From contig JAUWHT010000152.1 of NCBI GenBank assembly GCA_030605745.1, forward strand, positions 1 through 5,650: DNA of 5,650 bases, written 5' to 3'. The notes under the pieces were generated by a model. The model did no database searches, was not told the DNA's origin, and saw only the letters and a program-made list of their open reading frames with translations. Each line of letters opens with the position of its first letter. The first letter of the stretch is position 1. This stretch comes from Pirellulales bacterium (GTDB lineage Bacteria; Planctomycetota; Planctomycetia; Pirellulales; Thermoguttaceae). The position numbers were made by a program, and so were the translations under genes. Positions 1-5,501 of this stretch are shown one piece after another.

Positions 1-2
1 TG

Positions 3-128
3 GCGTACATCCAGTATCCGGCTCATGTCAGCGACCTGCAGCGAGAGGACTGGGCCGAACAACGAGAAAATGTTCTAACATCAGTATTAGACCGCTATAA
101 ACCCAAGAAATCCTTGCCAACATCGTGA
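3..128 (+). CDS. 3' end of an unidentified protein gene (partial, truncated by window start)
   Basis: The third forward frame is open from the window edge to a TGA at 126-128 and gives 41 residues with a charged, soluble-looking composition (reads AYIQYPAHVSDLQREDWAEQ at its start, ending in a Lys/Pro-rich tail). The other two forward frames close earlier (TAA at 76-78 and at 98-100). I do not recognise the family from this C-terminus. Its second half is clearly AT-richer than the rest of the window (about 37% GC over 61-120), so it may be a tail under weak selection or a gene of different origin. It converges on the following minus-strand gene, with only four bases between the two stop codons, which supports it being a real gene end. 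Because only the tail is visible, coding status is moderately supported and function cannot be given. Confidence 0.45.
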   Translation, partial: AYIQYPAHVSDLQREDWAEQRENVLTSVLDRYKPKKSLPTS

Positions 129-132
129 GGCA

Positions 133-828
133 CTACCGAATTTTCAATTCCCCCATCTTCAGATAGCCGAACGCCACGCACAGTATCACCAAGGCCGCGG
201 CCACGCCGGTGCCAGTATACCACAGTCGCCCGGCGACGATCGCGCTGTTCCACTCGTCTTCAATGCGGTTTTTCGTCTTCTGGTCGAATTGCAGCAACAC
301 GTGGAGTTGCTTCATCGGGCCGAACGAGGCCTGGATCGTCTCTTCCCACTGCTGCTTGACGAGCTGCTTGCGCAGATAGTCCGGCGGCAGCCGCACCCGG
401 CCGACGGCCTTGGGGCCCAGACAGGTTTCAACGTACTGATCCAGTGCCGACTGCAGCGCCTCGGGCAGCTTGGCGTCGCATTCCAGTCGGGTGGTATAAG
501 GGCCGACCGTGATGCTCATCCGGTAGGCATCGCCGTCGCGCCGTGGCGGGGCTTCGACCCAAGCGGGCCGCGCCGAGGGCGCAGCCGCCGGACGTTGGTC
601 GGTCGCGGCCGGCAGTTCTCCTTCGGCCAGCCGCTGCCGCTCGTACTCGTCAATCACCTTATTCAGGACCGTTTTCAAGGCGGACAACACCCGGCCGATT
701 TCTTCTCCGGCTTCTATGGATATGTGCTCGTCAGATGCCCGGACGCCATCCTGCTTCGCCACGGACATCGCGGAAGAAAACAGGCTGGTGCTGATCAACG
801 CCAGCACAATCAGTCCTGCTGACACCAT
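133..828 (-). CDS. Hypothetical exported or membrane protein with C-terminal membrane helix
   Basis: This gene encodes 231 residues. Residues 1-23 form a hydrophobic, signal-peptide-like leader without a strong positive N-terminus. Residues 35-70 are charged and helical, and 71-99 are a Pro/Ala-rich linker. Residues 100-195 form a compact domain with two cysteines (117 and 136), containing the stretches TVGPYTTRLEC and GPMKQLHVLLQFD. A single membrane helix at about 203-223 ends in a short basic tail. The ATG is fixed by a perfect AGGAGG eight bases upstream (plus-strand 837-842). I recall similar proteins of unknown function in planctomycetes with the same GPxxTRLEC and membrane-tail arrangement, but I cannot name a family. 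It lies downstream of the kinase gene on the same strand, 205 bases away with a large inverted repeat between them, so co-transcription is possible but unproven. Most of the protein is probably outside the cytoplasm if the leader works as a signal. Confidence 0.85.
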   Translation of the reverse strand: MVSAGLIVLALISTSLFSSAMSVAKQDGVRASDEHISIEAGEEIGRVLSALKTVLNKVIDEYERQRLAEGELPAATDQRPAAAPSARPAWVEAPPRRDGDAYRMSITVGPYTTRLECDAKLPEALQSALDQYVETCLGPKAVGRVRLPPDYLRKQLVKQQWEETIQASFGPMKQLHVLLQFDQKTKNRIEDEWNSAIVAGRLWYTGTGVAAALVILCVAFGYLKMGELKIR

Positions 829-836
829 GAGTTTGC

Positions 837-842
837 CCTCCT
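837..842 (-). promoter_or_regulatory. Shine-Dalgarno site AGGAGG of the 133-828 gene
   Basis: The plus strand reads CCTCCT, giving AGGAGG on the coding strand eight bases before the ATG. It decides the start of the hypothetical membrane protein and shows that this genome uses canonical ribosome binding sites. Confidence 0.85.
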
Positions 843-878
843 AAAAAATTGATGTACCGGCGATTTACTCGCGAGAAT

Positions 879-1025
879 GAATATCGAATATCGAACAAGG
901 AATGTCGAAGTACGAAGTGCCATCGCTGCTTTGCCTTTTGCTTGATCGAAGATCAATCGTTCTTGTAGATCATGGCCATGTCTTACGTTCTCACTTCGAC
1001 ATTCCTTGTTCGATATTCGATATTC
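879..1025. repeat. 147-bp intergenic element with perfect 33-bp inverted ends
   Basis: Positions 879-911 and 993-1025 are exact reverse complements over 33 bases (left arm begins GAATATCGAATATCGAACAA). They enclose an 81-base core. The arms contain a 7-bp tandem (AATATCG twice). The core has a perfect palindrome CATGGCCATG (971-980) and a TTGATC/GATCAA pair around GAA. The element fills most of the gap between the kinase stop (1034) and the next gene's ribosome binding site. I recall AATATCGAA/GGAATGTCGAAG-type sequences as dispersed intergenic repeats in planctomycete and other environmental genomes, often mis-annotated as small proteins. No clear target-site duplication is visible at its edges. 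It could be a non-autonomous mobile element or, when transcribed, a long RNA hairpin separating the two cistrons. Confidence 0.85.
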
Positions 1026-1033
1026 CTGTTGAC

Positions 1034-3010
1034 CTACACGTTCTGCGGTCGTGCCCGCTTCTGTGGGGACATCCAAGGGCTGGCCAACTGGACCGAGACG
1101 GAGATCACCCCGGCGACCATCACCAGCCACGGTTGGGGAAAATGCCAGACCCCGGCCACAATTCCGGCCAGCACCACGCTTATCAACAGCGACCACAGGC
1201 TCAGCCGCGAGCTGCGGAGCGGATCGGCCTGGCGCCACCAGCGTATCACCAAAAACAGCGTGCCGAAACAGGCCAGGTATGCCATAGCCAGCGGGCGGCC
1301 GTCGCCGGCGTAGAAGCTGGGCGGCAACTGGTAGTTTGGCGGTTTTGGGAAGCCGGCCCCGGGCGGCAGACTCACCAACAGCATCGTGGCTGTGCCGAAG
1401 GCCACCGCACCCAGTCCTAGTCCCACTACCATCAGGATGAACCGCCGCAGCATCGGTTCACCCCGGGTACCCTCCCAAAACTTCGACGGAACCAGCACCG
1501 CCCAGGTCCCGGCGATGCTCACCAGCACCAGCCAGGCACACTGCTCGGGCCGGGGCGTGGTGCCGCGATAGCTCATCAGCAGCACCATCACGATGCACAT
1601 TGCCATGGCCACCAGCGATCCGGCGAGCATCGAGCCGACCAACTCAGTCAGCCGCTCCTTGCGCGATTTGACCAATAGCGCGGCGGCTGGCTGCTCGCGC
1701 GAGTCGTGCCACTTGCGTCGCCACGGGCGGGACCGCGCGTAGGCCGGACCGTACAGGGGCCCGGCGGCCGCTTGCGGCGCCGGCGGTGCGATCGCCGCCG
1801 CACGGTGCGCGCTAGTATGTCCTGCCGCACGGCTGCCGGAGAGCACCAGCATTCGCACCAGCCGGTACCCACCGTAGAGGATCAGCAGTCCCACCGCCAA
1901 TGGGATCAACACCCCGGCGTTATCCACCAGCAGGAACATGCCTACCAGCAGTAGCACAAACTTGGCCCCGGTGTGAAGATTGCTCTGCTGCCACGTGGTG
2001 CAAAGGCTCGACCAGGCGTCGCGCACTGCCCGCAGAATCGGCTCCTCGTCGGTCGGTTCGGTCCCGACCGCCTTTGCCGTCGCATAGCTCCCCGAAGGCA
2101 AGCGACCGGCTCCAGGCGGAACTTCCGCCGGCTGTGGCAACGCCGCCAGCATCTCCTGGACCGACTGGAATCGTTGGGCCGGATCCTTTTCCAACGCCCG
2201 GGCAACCACGCCGCGGTACGGCTCGGCCAGCAGCGAGACGTCGGGCTTGGCCGTAAGGTGCTTCATCAGCACCTCGCCGACGCTCTCTCCCTCGAACGGC
2301 ACACGACCGGTGAGCATCTCGTACAACATGATCCCCAGGGCGTAGATGTCGATTTCCTTTCCGTAGCGTCCGTTGGCCACCTCGGGCGCCATGTAGTGGA
2401 CGGTGCCCACGCTCTCGGTCTGTCCGCTGCGGCGGCTGCAGGAGATGAATTTCGAGAGTCCATAGTCGCCCACCTTGACCACGCCTTCTTCGGAGAACAC
2501 ATTGCCCGGCTTCAGATCGCGGTGCACAATCCCCCGGTCGTGCAGGTAAGCCACGCCTGCGGCTATGCCGTGGAACCAGCCCAGGGCCTGCTCGACCGGC
2601 AGCCCGTCGCTGTGGTCTGCCAGGGCGTCTTCCAGGCAGTCGCCGGAGACGTATTCCATCACGACCCACGTGTCGCCTTCATCGTCCTGGCGGATGTCGT
2701 ACAGTGCCAGCAGGTTGGGATGTTTCAGGTTCAGGCAGTGGCGAACGCCGCGCAGCTCCACCTCGAGGTTGCGCCGGATCAGTTTCAGGGCGACCTCTTT
2801 GCCGGCATCGCTTACGGCGTAGTAGATTTCGCCGAATCCGCCGTGTCCGATGCCCCGCTTTATGGTGTAACCCTCCAGCGGTCGGGACCCGCCGGGGTAG
2901 AGGAACTTCGCGGCCGGGCGCTCCGGGGCCGGCGAGTCGCCGGACTCGACAGCAGAAAAGTCGATCGCGTCATGACCATTCGGGTCCACGGCAGCCACCT
3001 GTTTTGCCAT
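1034..3010 (-). CDS. Membrane-bound Hanks-type Ser/Thr protein kinase with polytopic C-terminus
   Basis: This gene encodes a 658-residue ATP-dependent kinase that phosphorylates proteins on Ser/Thr. The kinase domain spans about residues 48-290. It has glycine loop GIGHGGFG (53-60), ATP-anchoring Lys76 in VALK, a candidate helix-C glutamate at 83 or 85, catalytic HRDLKPGN (163-170), metal-binding DYG (182-184, in place of the common DFG), GTVHYMAPE (202-210), DIYALG (221-226) and Arg280. All catalytic residues are present, so it should be active. Residues 291-345 form a Pro/Ala/Gly-rich juxtamembrane segment. About eight hydrophobic segments follow (roughly 350-364, 366-382, 457-480, 490-508, 523-547, 573-591, 603-621, 626-643), with a basic cytoplasmic-looking loop at 391-455. 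No PASTA, WD40 or other extracellular sensor is seen, so the membrane part may sense or oligomerise. A GGAG seven bases before the ATG supports the start. It lies between two membrane-protein genes on the same strand. Confidence 0.97.
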   Translation of the reverse strand: MAKQVAAVDPNGHDAIDFSAVESGDSPAPERPAAKFLYPGGSRPLEGYTIKRGIGHGGFGEIYYAVSDAGKEVALKLIRRNLEVELRGVRHCLNLKHPNLLALYDIRQDDEGDTWVVMEYVSGDCLEDALADHSDGLPVEQALGWFHGIAAGVAYLHDRGIVHRDLKPGNVFSEEGVVKVGDYGLSKFISCSRRSGQTESVGTVHYMAPEVANGRYGKEIDIYALGIMLYEMLTGRVPFEGESVGEVLMKHLTAKPDVSLLAEPYRGVVARALEKDPAQRFQSVQEMLAALPQPAEVPPGAGRLPSGSYATAKAVGTEPTDEEPILRAVRDAWSSLCTTWQQSNLHTGAKFVLLLVGMFLLVDNAGVLIPLAVGLLILYGGYRLVRMLVLSGSRAAGHTSAHRAAAIAPPAPQAAAGPLYGPAYARSRPWRRKWHDSREQPAAALLVKSRKERLTELVGSMLAGSLVAMAMCIVMVLLMSYRGTTPRPEQCAWLVLVSIAGTWAVLVPSKFWEGTRGEPMLRRFILMVVGLGLGAVAFGTATMLLVSLPPGAGFPKPPNYQLPPSFYAGDGRPLAMAYLACFGTLFLVIRWWRQADPLRSSRLSLWSLLISVVLAGIVAGVWHFPQPWLVMVAGVISVSVQLASPWMSPQKRARPQNV

Positions 3011-3017
3011 CGGTCCG

Positions 3018-3021
3018 CTCC
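3018..3021 (-). promoter_or_regulatory. Ribosome binding site GGAG of the kinase gene
   Basis: The coding strand has GGAG seven bases before the ATG at 3008-3010. The spacing is normal and it supports the chosen kinase start. Confidence 0.6.
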
Positions 3022-3031
3022 GACCTCTGCC

Positions 3032-3061
3032 ATTGTACCACGGAACCGCTTAAGGTGGCAA
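3032..3061 (-). promoter_or_regulatory. Sigma70-type promoter of the kinase gene
   Basis: Read on the minus strand there is TTGCCA (plus-strand 3056-3061), an 18-base spacer and TACAAT (plus-strand 3032-3037). Each box matches the consensus at five of six positions. The -10 box ends 21 bases before the ATG, giving a very short leader that still holds the GGAG. The -35 box lies inside the first of two palindromic repeats. This is a motif match only; the start of transcription is not shown. Confidence 0.6.
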
Positions 3062-3110
3062 TGAATTGCCACCCCCTCACTGCCTACCGCTTGAGGTGGC
3101 AATGAATTGC
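3045..3110. repeat. Pair of 25-bp direct repeats containing a palindrome (candidate operators)
   Basis: Positions 3045-3069 and 3086-3110 match at 24 of 25 bases (ACCGCTT, A or G, then AGGTGGCAATGAATTGC), with start points 41 bp apart. Copy 1 continues into a perfect inverted repeat at 3054-3073: nine-base arms GGTGGCAAT and ATTGCCACC around GA. In copy 2 the right arm lacks one base, so it is an imperfect palindrome. Copy 1 overlaps the predicted -35 box of the kinase promoter. Copy 2 lies about four helical turns upstream, on nearly the same face of the DNA. This is the usual geometry for a dimeric regulator binding two sites. The alternative is a small dispersed repeat that happens to lie here. 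Confidence 0.7.
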
Positions 3111-3213
3111 ACCGGCTGGCCCAGCGTGACCTCGTCGCGCAGACATACCCGAAAACCGCCCACCGCGTCTACCTACAACATGAAATTATTGGCCTGTCTG
3201 AACATGGTATCTC

Positions 3214-3269
3214 GTTTAGCCCCGGCGTCTACGCCGGGAAAGCACGCCGCGTTGACGCGGCGGCTAAAC
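3214..3269. repeat. 56-bp three-way-junction palindrome (REP-like), possible terminator
   Basis: An outer stem GTTTAGCC/GGCTAAAC (3214-3221 with 3262-3269) encloses two hairpins: CCGGCG-TCTA-CGCCGG (3222-3237) and GCCGCGT-TG-ACGCGGC (3246-3261), joined by an eight-base linker. It starts eight bases after the stop of the coiled-coil gene, so on the minus strand it would be that gene's 3' end structure and could terminate transcription or protect the RNA. No T-run follows. I recall GTTTAGCC-type palindromes as frequent intergenic repeats in planctomycetes, which suggests a REP-like dispersed element. Its outer stem shares TAGCC/GGCTA with the cloverleaf at 4264-4321. Confidence 0.8.
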
Positions 3270-3277
3270 ACTTCCAT

Positions 3278-4075
3278 TCAATCCGTCGCGATCGTCTCTG
3301 CTGCCGGCACATCGTCGCTGAAGTACTCAGTGACCTGGTCGACGATGTTCTCCGGAGTAGGCGCGTCCAGCGGTATCTCGTCGTGGAAACGGCTCTCGGC
3401 GCTCAGCAGGTTGTCGGCCACGTCCAGCCGGGTCTGCAACTCGGCGACCAACTCCTTGAGCCGGCCCAGCCGGCTGTCGTCGAACTGGTACTCGCTAGTG
3501 GTCCGGGCGGCCGCGATCATCTGTAGCCGGGCCTCCAAGTTCTCCACCTCGACCTGCATCTGCCGCTTAGCGGCCAACATGCCTTCGAGCTTCTGCCGGG
3601 CGGCCTCCAGACTGCTGATCCGTGCGGCGTGAATCTGCTGCAAGCTGGCCAGCGTGGCGTCGCCCGTCTGGTAACGCTTGAACCGGTTGGCCAGGTCGAC
3701 CTTGACCTGCTCGGCCGTGTAGTTGCGGCCGGCGTACTTGAAGACGTCGTTGCCGTCGGCCAGGTCAGATTTCAGCCGCATCAGTTGGCCCTTCTCCTTT
3801 TCCAGCCGGGCTTCGGCCTGGGCAATCTGCTCCTCAAGCCGCTTGACCTCGACCTCCTCCTTGGCGATCACGTGCATGTTCTTGCGGACCTCAGGGACCA
3901 GGTCTTTGATCATACCGCGGGCACGTTTGATCTGGAACTCGATGGGCACCGCATCGCGGACCGACTCGGTGACGTATCCGGCCGAGGTGCGGATGTAGCT
4001 CACCGCACTACGGCCGAACAGTAGTACCGCCACCAACAGCGTGCCGCCTCCAAGAATGATCACTTTCCTAATCAT
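3278..4075 (-). CDS. Membrane-anchored coiled-coil protein of unknown function
   Basis: This gene encodes 265 residues. A single hydrophobic segment at about residues 5-22 is a signal anchor. Residues 30-65 follow (SAGYVTESVRDAVPIEFQIKRAR style). A long heptad-rich coiled coil covers about 66-108, and further helical, charged segments cover 120-192 and 200-230, broken by Gly/Asp turns. The acidic C-terminus includes PENIVDQVTEYF. I recall very similar proteins widely conserved among planctomycetes, all without an assigned function. The start is the ATG at 4073-4075, backed by GGAGG eight bases upstream. The frame is open further, to an ATG at 4328-4330, but that extension runs through the cloverleaf repeat and lacks a hydrophobic or family-like sequence, so I rejected it. 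The kinase gene follows on the same strand after 267 bases. A structural or adaptor partner for the kinase is possible but only an inference from position. Confidence 0.9.
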   Translation of the reverse strand: MIRKVIILGGGTLLVAVLLFGRSAVSYIRTSAGYVTESVRDAVPIEFQIKRARGMIKDLVPEVRKNMHVIAKEEVEVKRLEEQIAQAEARLEKEKGQLMRLKSDLADGNDVFKYAGRNYTAEQVKVDLANRFKRYQTGDATLASLQQIHAARISSLEAARQKLEGMLAAKRQMQVEVENLEARLQMIAAARTTSEYQFDDSRLGRLKELVAELQTRLDVADNLLSAESRFHDEIPLDAPTPENIVDQVTEYFSDDVPAAETIATD

Positions 4076-4083
4076 AATCGTGT

Positions 4084-4088
4084 CCTCC
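4084..4088 (-). promoter_or_regulatory. Shine-Dalgarno GGAGG deciding the coiled-coil gene start
   Basis: The plus strand CCTCC gives GGAGG on the coding strand, eight bases before the ATG at 4073-4075. It selects the 265-residue form, whose N-terminus is a clean membrane anchor, over an 85-residue longer reading. Confidence 0.85.
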
Positions 4089-4134
4089 AAAAAGTGGGTT
4101 CTGGGGGGGAGTTGTTTCAGATTACCACATTCGC

Positions 4135-4153
4135 CCGGCATCCCCCGTGCCGG
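4135..4153. repeat. Small hairpin in the divergent intergenic region
   Basis: CCGGCA and TGCCGG pair as a six-base stem around a seven-base loop (TCCCCCG). It sits about 60 bases upstream of the coiled-coil gene start. It may be part of that gene's leader or a regulator site; nothing else supports a role. Confidence 0.35.
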
Positions 4154-4219
4154 TTGAGGGCCCAAAGGGTAATTCGCTGTGGGAGGGCGGATCTTGGAAG
4201 ATTTCGGGAGTTCTTGGAG

Positions 4220-4248
4220 TTGTGGGAATCGGACCGGTAAACTACAAT
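4220..4248 (+). promoter_or_regulatory. Sigma70-type promoter for the CinA-like/nucleotidylyltransferase gene
   Basis: TTGTGG (4220-4225), an exact 17-base spacer and TACAAT (4243-4248, five of six consensus matches) face the fusion gene. Transcription would begin near 4255, just before the cloverleaf at 4264, placing that structure at the very 5' end of the mRNA. The -10 hexamer is the same as in the kinase promoter. This is a motif match only. Confidence 0.45.
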
Positions 4249-4263
4249 TGGATGTGTAGTAAC

Positions 4264-4321
4264 ATAGCCGGGGGGCAACGCCCCGCGGGTGCATTCCCGC
4301 GACGCGTTGCGTCCCGGCTAT
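4264..4321. repeat. 58-base perfect cloverleaf (four-way junction) element
   Basis: Every base is paired except three loops. The outer stem is ATAGCCGG/CCGGCTAT (4264-4271 with 4314-4321). Hairpin 1 is GGGGC-AAC-GCCCC (4272-4284), hairpin 2 is GCGGG-TGCATT-CCCGC (4285-4300) and hairpin 3 is GACGC-GTT-GCGTC (4301-4313). The four helices abut with no junction bases. It is not a tRNA: loops of three or six bases are too small, there is no T-loop sequence, and no linker bases separate the arms. It lies in the probable 5' leader of the fusion gene, 43 bases before its likely start, and upstream of the divergent coiled-coil gene. It may be a REP-like dispersed palindrome or an RNA control element. 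The pairing is certain from sequence; the role is unknown. Confidence 0.85.
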
Positions 4322-4350
4322 TTCGGCCATGGGGAAGACATTGACACGGC

Positions 4351-4355
4351 GAGGG
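4351..4355 (+). promoter_or_regulatory. Ribosome binding site GAGGG supporting a GTG start at 4365
   Basis: GAGGG lies nine bases before GTG 4365. The alternative ATG at 4329 is preceded only by the end of the cloverleaf and has no Shine-Dalgarno match, so the GTG is preferred. Confidence 0.5.
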
Positions 4356-4364
4356 TATTTTGGC

Positions 4365-5501
4365 GTGAACCAGTACGCTCAGTTGCCCCTTTCTGCCAAA
4401 CAACTCGTCGAACAGATCCACGCTTCGCCATGGCGGATCGTGTTGGCGCTCTCCGGCGGGGGGAGCCGGGCAATTGCCGAGTTGCTCGAAGTACCCGGGG
4501 CCTCGCGGACTGTGCTGGAAGCCGTCGTCCCATACTCGGAGGACGCCATGATCGCCTGGCTTGGTGGGCGGCCGGAGGGGTTCTGTTCGCCGCAAACCGC
4601 CCGGGCGATGGCCATGGCCGCGCTGCTCCGCGCATGTCGGTACGATCCGGCCGGCGGCCCAACGGCCGGGGTGGCTTGCACGGCCGGGCTGGCTACCGAT
4701 CGCGTCAGGCGGGGACCACATCGAGTACACCTGGCACTGCAAACCGTCTCGCTGACCGCCACCTGGTCGCTCGCATTTCAAAAGGGCCGCCGCTCTCGCG
4801 CGGAAGAAGAACACCTCGTGTGTAGACTGGTGATCAATGCAGTTGCCGAAGCGTGTGGAGTCGATCGGCGTCTGGAACTCCAGTTGGTCGAAGGCGAGCA
4901 CGTTGACGAGTCACAGACCGTCGCGCCGCGGCCGTGGCAAGACCTGCTGCTGGGCAAGGTCGACCGCATTGCCCAGGGCGGCACCTCTGCCGGGACGATC
5001 CTCCCCGGCGCGTTCAACCCCCTGCACACCGGACATCGCCGCATGGCCCAGATCGCCCGGGAATTGCTGGTCGTGCCGGTGGCGATGGAGATTTCGGTCC
5101 TCAACGTGGACAAGCCGCCGCTGGACTATTTCGAGATCGAGCGCCGGACCGCTCAGTTTGCAGCAGACCAAACGATCTGGCTCACCCGGGCGGCCACGTT
5201 CGAGGAGAAGTCGCGATTGTTTCCCGGCGCCACGTTCATCGTTGGCGTGGACACGCTACGGCGGATCGCCGAGCCGCGCTATTACGGCGGCGGCGCCGCG
5301 GCCTGCACGGCCGCACTGGAGCAGATCGCCGCACGCGGCTGCCGCTTCCTTGTCTTCGGCCGCGACATGGGAACCGGCTTCGGCCGCCTCTCCGATCTCG
5401 ACCTGCCAGATATCCTACGAGCCATCTGCCGCGAGGTCCCGCAGGATCAATTCCGCGAAGACGTCTCCTCAACCACGATCCGCCGGTCGGGTAAGTGGTG
5501 A
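4365..5501 (+). CDS. CinA C-terminal-like domain fused to a nucleotidylyltransferase
   Basis: This gene encodes 378 residues from the GTG at 4365 (390 from the ATG at 4329). Residues about 8-165 resemble the CinA C-terminal/PncC domain, which hydrolyses NMN to nicotinate mononucleotide. SGGGS (30-34), PGAS (44-47) and PYS (56-58) align without gaps to the SCTGG, AGSS and TYS segments of E. coli PncC, and TAGLATDR (106-113) takes the place of SGIAGPDGG. The family Ser is kept (Ser30), but the Glu before it is Leu here and the Lys after the Tyr motif is Met, so deamidase activity is doubtful. Residues about 210-378 form an HxGH-type nucleotidylyltransferase: GAFNPLHTGH (215-224), NVDKPPL (247-253), FIVGVDT (291-297) and VSSTTIR (367-373), as in NadD/CoaD-like adenylyltransferases. 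The same two-domain order with TGGGS and DISSTEIR is, as I recall, found in plant proteins of unknown role. A pyridine-nucleotide salvage enzyme is the best guess. A promoter and cloverleaf leader precede it. Confidence 0.93.
   Translation: MNQYAQLPLSAKQLVEQIHASPWRIVLALSGGGSRAIAELLEVPGASRTVLEAVVPYSEDAMIAWLGGRPEGFCSPQTARAMAMAALLRACRYDPAGGPTAGVACTAGLATDRVRRGPHRVHLALQTVSLTATWSLAFQKGRRSRAEEEHLVCRLVINAVAEACGVDRRLELQLVEGEHVDESQTVAPRPWQDLLLGKVDRIAQGGTSAGTILPGAFNPLHTGHRRMAQIARELLVVPVAMEISVLNVDKPPLDYFEIERRTAQFAADQTIWLTRAATFEEKSRLFPGATFIVGVDTLRRIAEPRYYGGGAAACTAALEQIAARGCRFLVFGRDMGTGFGRLSDLDLPDILRAICREVPQDQFREDVSSTTIRRSGKW

Noticed and set aside
289..822. Open plus-strand frame of 177 codons opposite the 133-828 gene
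   Set aside because: The minus-strand gene has a perfect ribosome binding site, a leader and a membrane helix. The plus-strand product has shadow composition and no supported start.
871..1034. Target-site duplication flanking the 147-bp element
   Set aside because: The bases just outside the two arms (GAGAAT on the left, CTGTTG on the right) do not match, so no duplication can be claimed.
810..1238. Minus-strand frame of 142 codons spanning the inverted repeat
   Set aside because: It overlaps the kinase 3' end and the next gene's start and consists largely of repeat-derived sequence. This is a typical false small protein from such repeats.
1973..3064. Open plus-strand frame of 363 codons opposite the kinase gene
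   Set aside because: The minus strand encodes an unmistakable kinase with all catalytic motifs. In high-GC DNA the opposing frame stays open as a shadow, and its translation shows no domain.
3045..3110. CRISPR array
   Set aside because: There are only two copies with a 16-base gap, and the repeat is a promoter-overlapping palindrome with no further units or cas genes.
4264..4321. tRNA gene
   Set aside because: The fold is cloverleaf-shaped, but it has three- and six-base loops, no T-loop sequence, no seven-base anticodon loop, no linkers and an eight-base acceptor-like stem at 58 bases total.
4242..4901. Minus-strand frame of 219 codons opposite the fusion gene
   Set aside because: The plus strand carries a recognisable CinA-like and nucleotidylyltransferase protein. 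The minus frame also runs through the cloverleaf and has no family features.
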